This document shows, piece after piece, positions 38,401 through 50,400 of a DNA stretch of 64,000 nt. Each line of letters opens with the position of its first letter. Within the stretch, counting starts at the first letter, position 1. The position numbers were made by a program, and so were the translations under genes. The DNA comes from Icerya purchasi (Eukaryota > Arthropoda > Insecta > Hemiptera > Monophlebidae): NCBI GenBank assembly GCA_039619475.1, contig CM077115.1, positions 103,925,893 through 103,989,892 of the forward strand. Reading direction: 5' to 3'. The notes below the pieces were generated by a model. The model searched no databases. It was given only the letters and a program-made list of their open reading frames with translations, and was not told the DNA's origin.

Positions 38401-41400
38401 TTTTTCAAATGTGTAAAAAATTAACATGAACCGGAGAAATTACCAGCAAATGCAAAATTCGACTTTAGTTTCAAGCGTGAAAAATGGCGTGTCATATTGA
38501 CGTACAACCGTTTTCGCGGACAGGTTTACAATCTCACAACATCATTCAAGCCAACAGCCGTTTCTTTAATAACAAACATCTGTCACGAATGTTTTTTTAA
38601 CCGGCGCTTTTAGAACGCCTCATATCACATTCTAAGGAATGAACTTTATTTCCCCTTAGTTCTTCTGAACGACTACGTCAAAATATTAGCCATCTATGTG
38701 ACAAAATTTTGAGCAATGAGTGAAACGTTGCACTTAAAAGAATAGACACATACCATCACCTGTATGTGCGATTTTCGAAAATAAAGTACAACAACGAGCT
38801 AGCTAAAAAACTATTGAGACTGTTGCGATTGTGCGATAATTACAAACTCCGACGACGAAATTTAAAGGTCATCTTGCTGCGATATAATTTTTCTATAATC
38901 TATCGAAAAACAAGTGGCTAGATATAGTAAAATGTATGAGTTATCGCTGAACGCGTGAAAGCAATTTATGTTCACCCTACAAGTGTTTGTACAAGTGTGT
39001 TAGCGCGACGTAAAAAAGAACAATTCCGGACGTTAGTAATATATCAGTATCACATTCTTTGTAACCAAAATGTAAATGCGGACTACCAGTGTACCCTTTT
39101 TGCAACATTTGAAATGTCACATTCAACGAAAACGTACGGAGATTAAGATTTCGTGGATTCTCTTTATCATGACAATGCTAGGTAGCACCTCGCTTGCACT
39201 GAATTCCTCATCAAACGGGACATTTTGGTCATGCCTCATCGCTCACATTTCGCAGCTGCTACCGATGCCGAGAAACCATCTTCATGCAGTTTAGCACAGA
39301 AAACTCTACGTGTCGCGTACACGTCACAGCTTTTCAAGTTTGTTTTTTTTCAGCTACTTTGCTGAAACATTTAAAAAATGGTCGGAACGATAAAAAGAAT
39401 GCCTGTCAAATAACGGCCAGAGTACATTGAAAAAGAACGGCACGTGCGTTTTAGTCGAAAGTTTTTTTAGCTTCCAGTTCTTTTTTTTTCTTTCTTTTTT
39501 AGCACACAAGAAGCTCGTATAGTAAACACAAATACCTTTAAGCATTGTAAATGCGTCCCACGGTATCCAGAGATTTAATATGTTACAGAAAAACGACTGT
39601 AATTGAAGATGATGTTTGATTCTCGTTACTAAAGTGCGTGGTTGTCTGTCCTCAATAGTTTTTATGCGATCTCTATGTAATTTAAGCTGAATTTCGCATT
39701 GATCGATTTTTAATTGAACACAAAATTAAAAATTTATCGAAAACCTAATTCCCAACTTTAGTACACGTCACTTTTTCCACTTGAAAAATAGCAATCTGAC
39801 GTGTGCGTATCAATTTTAATTTCGTGTAAATAAATATTGAATTCTGAACCGAAAATATATTTATTTAGAAACTATTCGTTAATTTTCTAATTACAAAAAC
39901 CTTTTTAAATCTATTTTTTCAGACTATTCAACGCGTCCAGAAATTCAAATACCTTGGGACCTGGTTTCTCGAAGATACTGATCAAACTGTTGAGTTACGC
40001 ATCCGAATCAAACAAGCGAGGCAAGCATTTGTAAATATGAAGAATCTGATAGTTAGAAAATATTTTAAAACCTTCAGTTACGAGTAAAACGTATAAGGTA
40101 CTATGTCTGGTCAGTACTGCTTTATAATGGAAAGTTGGATCCCCAATAAAGGCCTAGAGAAGAAAGTAACTGCTTTTGAAATGTTTGTGAGCAGTCAGTT
40201 GCTCGGAATCTCATCCGGAGAACATGTCACGAACTCAGAAGTGCTCACCCGTATGGCCAAAGAAACTGAATTGCTGAAAATTGTACAAGCTCGAAAACTG
40301 GAATATTTTATAGTTATATATCCAGGTATCCAAAAAAATATCATCCTCTACTGTTAGTATTAGAAGGCAAAATTTAAAGGGAAGAGAAGACACCAAGTAG
40401 AAGAAAAATTTTTCGGCTGGCAGATACGAAAGGTTGGTAAGGATATTCCATAACTGAATTTCAAGAAGCCACACAATCCAAATCAACAATAATCGCGATG
40501 ATCGGCCAACTTTGGATGAAGACGGCGGAATAAAGAAGAAAAAGAAGAGCATCGCGCGTACGAGTAATAATTAACATCGTAACTACGAGAAATTCTATGA
40601 ATACACAGACCCTTAACATTTCAACTACTCCGAATTTGGTAATTATTAAGTGTGAATAATGTATGTACGTTTTATTTATTTTTCTTAAATTTTATTGGGC
40701 TTGTCGATTATGGACGTTAACTCGGCGCAAGAAAAATTTATACTTTCAATGTGCAGCAGCCCGAATGAAACTCCACTGCCTAACCAACTACGGTACGGTT
40801 TATTTACATTTTTGTTCATCTCTAATTAAATTAACTGTAAAATAAAAATGATTAATAAAATCATTTGTAATCTTAAAACTATGAAACAAATTGATAAAAT
40901 GAAGCGTATGTCAAGAAAGTGTTTTACTTTTTCATCAATACGTCTGATTTATCGAATTATGTTGTCTACGTAAATTCATTATCGTTGTTTATTAAAATGA
41001 CATTTGCGGAAGAAAAAGAAAAGTTAATGACATAGGGTCCGGTTCGTCAAAACTGAAGCTGCTTAATATATAGAGTACTATAATAACGGAACGAGAAATG
41101 TAACAAAAATTGGTTTGTTATAATCGGTAGATACTATTAGTTATGATTATCGGGTAACAAGAAAAACAGCGTATTAACTAAAGGGAATGCGAATCAAAAT
41201 CGATACGTGCCTTGCTTGAAACAAAGCTGAGAATTTATTTACTAAATTGAATGAATACATAATTCCAACGCCATAAAAATAAAATATCTGGGTTTTGCAC
41301 CTGGACTACCGAACTATATGGAAGAACTATATCATCATTAAACGAAAACAGCTCTATTTAAAAAACTTTGAAGCATGAATTGATTCAGAAAAAAATACTC

Positions 41401-44400
41401 GAAATTAATAAATAGAGTTTTACTTCATAAAACACTGTATTAAAACCAATATGGACACAAGGAATTTAAATATGGTGATCAGCGAGTAAATTTATATTTT
41501 TAAACTATAATTTTTTATAATTCGTGTTTTTTATATATATTTAATAAAATCAGCAAGTAATTCAATAATTTAATCCGCGATTTCAAAATAAAGTTCTCTG
41601 GAATGTATGTAGTAACAGTGCCCCGTATAACGTGCGAAACGATTTACACAATGACTTACACATACGATAATGAAAGAAACAATCAAAATCTTAAACAAAA
41701 AATATGTACAACGACTTAATCAACACATTGATCCGCTAGTGGCTAATCTTCCAGCAATAGTGATTGGTTCGTACGTATCGCAATGTACAATTGCACTCAC
41801 AACATTAACCGTAATTCTAGTAAATTATCGACTCAATTCATTATTTACAGATAGACTTCTTTTTAATGGCAAAACATGACTTACGGGGTTTTTCTCCGTT
41901 TTCTTTACCAGTTTCACGAAAAATTGTCAGGGTTTATACTAATTAATTACTACGATTTGCATTTTGCGTGCATATTTTTTGCGCTTATAACGCTTTGGTA
42001 TTTTATATCTAAGAGTTTAACGAGTTGTAAATTCGAAGTGTGTATCACTTTAGTAGTGTACGTGAACATATATTTTGATCGTTTTTAAGGGTTTTTACGT
42101 AATTTTAATAATTTCCTATAAGCACACATGCGTATAATTATATATTTTAAATTATCACCGAGATCGGAACAAATATTATATTAAATTTATAATTTCTTAT
42201 AGAAAATATGGCATCCGAGAAACGTTATCATTTTTATTGTTCTATATTTTTACTTACTTGAGCCTGCATGATTTTAACGGCTACTGTTTCGCTATTATAT
42301 ATTGCTTTCCAAATTGATCCATATTTGCCGCGAGCTTTAATTTCAATCAAATGAATCGGCATTAGTTTTTCCAGAGCAGGTGATGGAGGACATTGTTGAT
42401 TCCGTTGGAATGTAAAAAACTGAAAATATTAATGTATATATATTAATTACAACGTAATTCTTAGGCTACCCCACATTCGAAAAAATGTCCCAATTTTATG
42501 TAACGCTAAATGTCCCAAAAAAATGTCCCAATTTTATGTAACGTTTGTTATATTTTGTAGGATTTTTGTTATTGTTATTTAAAAAATGTCACAATTTTAT
42601 GTAATGAAATATGTAACGAAAAATGTAACGAAAAAATGTCTTAATTTTATATAACGGAAGTTAAATGTTAGAATAGGATTTTTGTGGTTATGTTATTTTT
42701 TGTGTGTGTTGATGCCAGTAAGAATTACGTTGTAAATTTTGATCATTTTATACAAAGTATAGAAGAGAAAGAGACAGAAATGAAAGCAAGAGGGGTCAAG
42801 GGGCACAGCCCTTGCGAGGCCAAAATGGCCGAGTTATATATATACATATATTAAGAAACTACAAAAATAAGGGAATATTATAACAAGCGTTAACAGAATT
42901 AAGACTTAGATAATACAAGTGTATGAAATGTAAAAAAAAACAAAACACATATACAAAATACTAAAAAGATTACAATATAAATGTTTAAAAATAATAACAA
43001 TTAAAGAAAAATCAATGTTTGAAATAAACAAAGCAGAAAATCTTTGACGTATAAGAGAATTATATTTATATACGAGTCTGATCTAACAAAGGAAAAAATG
43101 TTAAAAATTTAAGAACCATAACACAGTAAAACTATTAAGTATAGTGTTCAAATTTCACAAAAAGTTGATCGAGAAATATATAACCATTTATTTATTACTT
43201 GAAATTCCAGAAGCAAAAAAAAAAAAAAAAAAACACAGAATGACACAAACAAGAGAAACGAGAAATTAACTGGACTCGAAAAAAGCGTAAACAATGTAAA
43301 GAATAAAAAAATAATTAAGTATGAGTACAAACTGAAATGACTTATGAAAATTATAAATAATACAAAGAAGAATGAATTAAAAATGAATAATATTGCCCTG
43401 CAGCAAAGTGTAAAATAATTGTGTGATGTAATGTGTAATTAAGATTAACATCATTATTCATAAGTTGCTGTAAAATACATAAATCGTCGGCATGAACAAG
43501 TTTTGCGGATATATGTCATCATGCTTATAAAAAAATTACAGCATTTGTGGTAAATAATAGTCAATTAACACTAATTCTATAAGAATCGTAGAAAATAATT
43601 ATCCAGGAGTCCAGAAGGTGCCCCCAAAGGAAGTTCCAAAGAATCGAGTTACAGTATGCATATACGTAATTTATACCTACACGCCCTTTTATATATGTAC
43701 ATAAATATTTACATATTATATATACTGCATATAATTTATAGTGTTAGTAAGAAATAGGTTATTTAAAAAAAAGAAAAATATACACAGAGATTTTTTTGGC
43801 TTTTGCTTTAAAGAAAGCGAGACCTTTTTCTATTCCCCTGGCAGAAAGGTAAAGATTATGAAGTAACAACGCGAATTATATTGAGAACTCGAATTAAACA
43901 TTGTCGAATAAGTTAATTACATACGCGGTACGATAAAAAGGAAAATATTAAATACTGGGCAAACAAGTACTCATCGGAACCGTTTAAAATAATCTTCAAC
44001 GAACAATATGTCAACATGCTTGACTGTATAGTTTACGCTTGAATTCAAGTTCCATTTTATTCTGATAAATTCCCTAATTACCAACAAAATACCTCATCGC
44101 ACATACGCCTGATATTTTCCCGGTTTTCAGAAACTAGCCATCCCTTATTCTGATCTACTACTACGCATAATTTCATAATACCGCAATCGGTAAAATAACA
44201 GCAAAAATCTTTCTTGCATTGATAAGATATAAAATTAAATATTTTAATATTCAAGAAATAAATTTTCTCGACTTTTCCCTGTTTTCAAGATTTTCTAGCC
44301 GTTTTTCCTTCTTGAAAAATAAAAGCCACACAGAAAAAATCGTACGTAATTTCCAAATATTTCGCAATATGTCTTCTATCATGTCCCGATATACGGTTTA

Positions 44401-47400
44401 ATGCCGATGATAAAATCTCAAGGCACTTTAAATTTTTACCTCTCGTTAAAAAACGAAAAAAAAACACTTTAATTTCCGGGTTTTTCGATTACTAGCAAAA
44501 CCCAGTCAAATATTTTATTATCTAAATAGAGGAAATATAAGTATACTGAGGTTAATACTTTCAAGTTTTATACACCATAGAATGTACAAGAAGTTTTTCG
44601 ATATCTTCTTCAAATTCCCCGATTTTCAACAAAGGGTCTAGCCAGTTAAAGGGGGTAAAAGTGCCTTTTAAACAAACTTTATAAAAAAAATATACACACC
44701 TAGGGCATGAAAAAAGTAGTTGATGCTGAAAGTTTCAGAGCCCCAATAGTCCCACAGGGGACTGCTGTAGTCAACATTTTGTGATTTTCGGGTTTTTTAC
44801 GATATCTTAGCCATTTTTCGATCGATTTTAAAAATTCTTGTTGGAGGTTAAAAATATTGGAAAGTTCTATGGCGGTGATTTTTTTCAAATTTTTAAACGC
44901 TAAATTAAATTTTTTTAGAAACATTCAAAATTTTTAAAGTGTCATAAAAAATTTTTTAAAAATTCAGTAACGACGAAAAAAATATATAACATGTATTTTA
45001 GTGTAAACTATCTACAGAAATTTTTTCAGATTTTTAAAAGTGGTGGAAGAGGTTCATAAAAAATAAAAACATACATTTTTGGCTAAAAAACCTCTTGAAA
45101 TTCAACTGATAACAGCGCAATAGATATATGTTAAGTATTTGAAGATAACAAATTTTCCTGAATTTTTTCAGATTTTAGGAACGGGTGGAACAAGTGAAAC
45201 AATTCAAAAAATAAATAAAATTATGCGTTTTTGGCTGAAAACCATCTTGAAATTCAACTAATAACAAAGGAATAGGTATGTGTTACGTAAGATAACAAGT
45301 TTTCCTGAATTATTTTAGATTTTTGAAACGGGAGGAACGAGTGGAACATGTCAAAAATTAAATAAAACCATACGTTTTGGATTGAAAAATCTCTTGAAAT
45401 TCAACCAACAACAACGAAATTGATATATGTTACGAATATTATAATAAAATGTTTTTCTGAATTTTTTCGGATTTTTAGAACAGATGAAACAAATTCAAAA
45501 AAAATTGAAAATATGCATTTTTGGCTGAAAAACCTCTGAAACTTCAACTGAAAACAAACTATAAAATTCATATTAAATAATTTGTCATTGTGTTAACTAA
45601 TTTGCTACTATGAGAATTTTAAATTAGAGCAGAATCTCTATATTTTTTTATTTCTTAAAAGCATTATTATTTTTCAGTTATAATACATTAGTTTAAATAC
45701 ATTTGTCATATTTAGAACAAAGAAAAACCGTAAGTTTTTTCACCACTCTTTAAAAGTGAAAAAATGGAAAAAAAAAATCGGAAGCCATCGTTTAGTTACT
45801 ATTTAACGATTTGTAATAACTAAGCTAGCTCAGAGCTAGTCCTGTGCAATAAGAATCACAAGAGAAACTCTTGTCGATTTTACACATACGATTTCAACTA
45901 CAAACTTTAAAAATGTGCAAAAAGCTACGTAGATACAAAAATATGTTGGCGTGGGAATTAACGAGGCATGCTATTTTATATGCGCATGTGCCAAAGCTCG
46001 TACGAGGGGGCCTGCGAGGGAGGTGACTCACTTCAACTTCAAGATTTTTCTTTGTTCTAAATATGACAAGTGTATTCAACCTAATGTATTATAACTGAAA
46101 AATAATAATGCTTTTAAGAAATAAAAAAATACAGAGATTCTGCAGGAATAAATTATTTAATATACATTTTATAGTTTGCTTCCAGTTGAAGTTTCAGAGG
46201 TTTTTCAGCCAAAAATGCATGTTTTCAATTTTTTTTGAATTTGTTTCATCTGTTCTAAAAATCCGAAAAAATTCAGAAAAACATTTTATTATAATATTCG
46301 TAACATATATCAATTTCGTTGTTGTTAGTTGAATTTCCAGAGATTTTTCAATCAATAACGTATGATTTTATTTAATTTTTGACATGTTCCACTCGTTCTT
46401 CCCGTTTCAAAAATCTAAAATAATTCAGGAAAACTTGTTATCTTACGTAACACATACCTATTCCTTTGTTATCAGTTGAATTTCAAGAGGTTTTTCAGCC
46501 AAAAATGTATGTTTTTATTTTTTATGAACCTCTTCCACCACTTTTAAAAATCTGAAAAAATGTCTGTAGATAGTTTACACTAAAATACATGTTACATATT
46601 TTTTTCGTTGTTACTGAATTTTTAAAATTTTTTTTGACACTAAAAATTTTGAATGTTTCTAAAAAAATTTAATTTAGCGTTTAAAAATTTGAAAAAAATC
46701 ACCGCCATAGAACTTTCCAATATCTTTAACCTCCAACAAGAATTTTTAAAATTGATCGAAAAATGGCTGAGATATCGTAAAAAACCCCGAAAATCACAAA
46801 ATTGCAACTACAGCAGTCCTCTGTGGGACTATGGCTCTGAAACTTTCAGCATCAGCTACTTTTTTCATGGCCTAGATGTATATATTTTTTTTATAAAGTT
46901 TGGTTAAAAGGCACTTTTACCCCTCTTAACCGGCTAGACTCTTTCCCTGTGACTCGTATCTGATTATTTCTGACTTTTTCCGGTTTTCTAGAAAAGTCAC
47001 CCTGCTATTTTATCGTCGTTCTGTTTTTGAACAGGAAATGTAAAGGAATAAATAAAAATACACTACAAGTAAAACATACAAAAACGCCGATTGCAGTTTC
47101 GAATTATGAATTTGTATTGACGATGCGTAAATTCATCACCATGAATACAGATTTATAATCTGAAGCCAATTGGCGTTTTTATATGTTTTATTTAAGTTGT
47201 CTAGTGCATCGCATGCACTTAAAACTAGTGTAACAGATCGCGTTCGTCTTCGTAATCGTCTGTATACGCTATAGGCTTAAAGTTTTGAAAGAGTTTATCC
47301 TAATTGGTGTTTGATTATCCCTACGTATGTCAAACGCGTCATTAGCTGCCGTAATAATAAAACACTCTGTTTTTGTACTTGTTCGCAGTATTCCATGTCT

Positions 47401-50400
47401 GCTACTGTGTGCGTTAATTGTGTCGACAAAAATCGTAAGTTGTGACAGTTACGCGTGTCAGCGACAGAACAACCTTTATATGTATAGATTGATTAGCGCA
47501 CATTTTTAATCTTACTTTTGAGGTAAAAGGTATTTTTTGAATCGTAGATTCAGTAGTGCTGTTTTATGAGTGAGTGAGGGAATCAATAGTGTTTATATTT
47601 ATTCTTTGCAACAAATTTGGTCTTTTCGAATATCTTAATATTGGTGTTAATTCAATATCGAATTAATTAGCAGCATTTTTTTATACTTTTTAATTCTCTG
47701 ATATCTTAATTGACGGTTAAAATAAACAGCAGTTGAAAATATGTCATTAAAAGTATACCATTACTGAATATAATTTACTAAAAGTTGATGCATTTGAAAT
47801 TAACATCCGATAAAGGAAATAAATCAACATGTAAGATATTTAAACACTGCAGAATAGCAAATGTGTCTCTGTGATCCCCTCACTATCAATAACGAAAATT
47901 AAAATAAAATTCGGAAACAATGCATAAACCACTCAACAAACCAGCCTAAATACCGAATAAAATTCCGGAAAAAATATTGCACAACGACGGCTGAACAGAA
48001 GGAAAGGACTGCAAGGCGGAAATAGGTGAAATAAAATAACAATGAGGCCGCTTTTTTTTTTCAAAATAAATTTTCCGGAGACTTTTCCCAGTTTTCAAAT
48101 TTTTTCATCTGGTTACTAATGTAAATACTACTTAATTTTTTTGTGTAAAGTGTATGTGGTGGTATAAAAGTTTATATTAAAAAGAGTATAAATAAACGGA
48201 AGGAAATTTAGATGTAGATGTACGTATATTAACTGTAGAAATCCATTGAAAAGCGCAAACTTTAACAGATTGTTAATTTGTTGCAAAGAATAAATATAAA
48301 CACTATTGATTCCCTCACTCACTCATAAAACAGCACTACTGAATCTACGATTCAAAAAATACCTTTTACCTCAAAAGTAAGATTAAAAATGTGCGCGCTA
48401 ATTAATCTATACATATAAAGGTTGTTGTTCTGTCGCTGACACGCGTAACTGTCACAACTTACGATTTTTGTCGACAGTTCGTTAAAAAGTTCGACAATTT
48501 TTTAAATAGAAGTTTTTTTTTGTTAAATTAGTTTGACCCGAAATTGTCATGGCATTATGTTAGTCGCCGTCTACTGTCTAATTTTACTTACTTAAATAGC
48601 GGAGTCAATAGTAAATCTTTGCGATCGAATTTCTTCCAATTTCGTTACTTGTAAATAATCTTTGTACTTATTACGCATACTTTTATGTTTTTCATATAAA
48701 ATTATTCAAAGTTTAATTATTGATAATGTGTATCTTTCCATTGCTAATTAAATATGTATTATATCACGTCAAATTTTTCAGAAAAAGTAGATTTTACGAT
48801 ATTTAATTGATTATATTAACGTTTAAACTAAATTAATATCTGCGTCTGAGATATAAAAACATTCTTCATTAAAAAATTATTAACAACAGGTAACAATTAA
48901 GAATGTAAAGAAAATTTATTTCTCTGTCCGTCTATATGTGTGTTGTTCCTGCCCAAGATTTTAATTCGCGACAGATATATAATATTTTTTCATATGATGT
49001 TCGCTTGTAATTTTATTTACAAAATATTTTTAATTTGATTCCCTCGATAAAAAAAAAAACAAAAAACGGCGTCTACGTATAACAAACTGAAAATGTAATA
49101 AATAAAAATTTAAATTTTTCAAATTACGCTAAACGATATATTTAACGCGCTTCTTACTGTTTTTAAAACAAAAATTGACAGCTTCTTTATGAGTTTTAAA
49201 GAAATAGATTAAACATATAGTACACAAAGTAGTTAACCACTAAAAGTTTCTTCATACAGGGAATTATTATAAAAAAATAATACATTAACTAGGAAATGAA
49301 AACTAGTCGTACCTGATTAATATACGGCAATTTTCTCCGGCGATGGAGAAACATGAAAAATAATAATACAATCATCGAAAACGGAAACACGACCAGTAAA
49401 ATTGAGTAACTGAACTGTTCGTAATGTTCTTCTTTAACTAAAAAGGCACAAAAAAATCCAATAGGACTTAAAAACATTTAAAATATTAAACATTTCCTAG
49501 TTCATAATTCTATTTATTTGCTCAATTGCATATTCGGATATAGTAACTTTCTTAAGTTTTGTCAAAAATTATGCACTATTCAAGCTTTCTATTTATTCTT
49601 TTAGTACTTTAATGTAGAATTTCAACAACAAAATAAAGGCAAAAACCAAGAAAACAACGAATTATTATAAAAAATTCAACGAAGGTATTGTTTTAAAAAG
49701 CAAGCCGAATTATTGATGTTCAATATATTACAGAATGCGAAATTAAAAAAACAAAAAAATTTAAAGAATAAATTTGGAATATAAATGTACCACAAAAAAG
49801 GAATAAATATTCGATAATACGCGATTCAAAAACGGAAAGCAGTAAACCGAAAGTGAACATGTTTTATTTATAAATTCAATTAACTGAACTGATTCAACTC
49901 TGTGTACGAACGAATGAATTAGCAAAGAAATCTCAATTAGTACAGCAAATCACGATATTAAAAATTAAAATCGTTATTTGAAAATGTTCAAAACTTTTAT
50001 TTATAAAGGAAGGGAAGAATATATATAAACATAATATTTAATGCTCCGATATAATTTAATATTTTTTAAATTTATATATATATATAAATTTAAATACACT
50101 TGTATTATAAAAAATGTTTGTAACTTTAATAAATTACCGGGTACTGTTGGAGGGGGTGGCGGCGTTGGTATAAAATAAAAATTTCTGTTGCAGTTGTCTC
50201 CTTCGCAGCAACAAAACAATAACCCACGTTCCACCTCACTCCTTGCTATGCATGTATTTCGATTTACGCAGTCAGGCGTGCTTATGAAACATCCCTTTAA
50301 TAAATAAATAATTCGTTAATAAAATAAATTTAATGAAACAAAATCACTTTATATAAATCGCGAAAATTATAATTTAAAAACTTTTAATTTGCTAAAATAG

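Larger units (their letters stand above)
37862..42257 (-). other. put: put intron 5 (4.4 kb)
   Basis: Contains a possible decayed mariner remnant (about 38.9-39.55 kb) and a LINE 3' fragment (39925-40550). The rest, including 37.9-38.9 and 40.7-42.2 kb, is AT-rich with no coding evidence. Confidence 0.75.
42420..49312 (-). other. put: put intron 4 (6.9 kb)
   Basis: The largest intron. It contains an inverted-repeat MITE-like element (42447-42735), a very large foldback (44628-46945), a second inverted repeat pair (47421-47616 / 48275-48476), and scattered copies of a TTTTCC..GTTTTC..CTAGCC motif near 44.1-44.6, 46.97 and 48.08 kb. The stretches 42.8-44.1 and 48.5-49.3 kb are plain AT-rich DNA. 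Confidence 0.8.

Noticed and set aside
44700..44924. Frame [15 protein letters not shown]..., found again at 46653-46907 on the other strand, as a duplicated gene
   Set aside because: Both are the same AT-rich repeat arm read through. The codons are low-complexity, there is no family match, and the frames end with the repeat.
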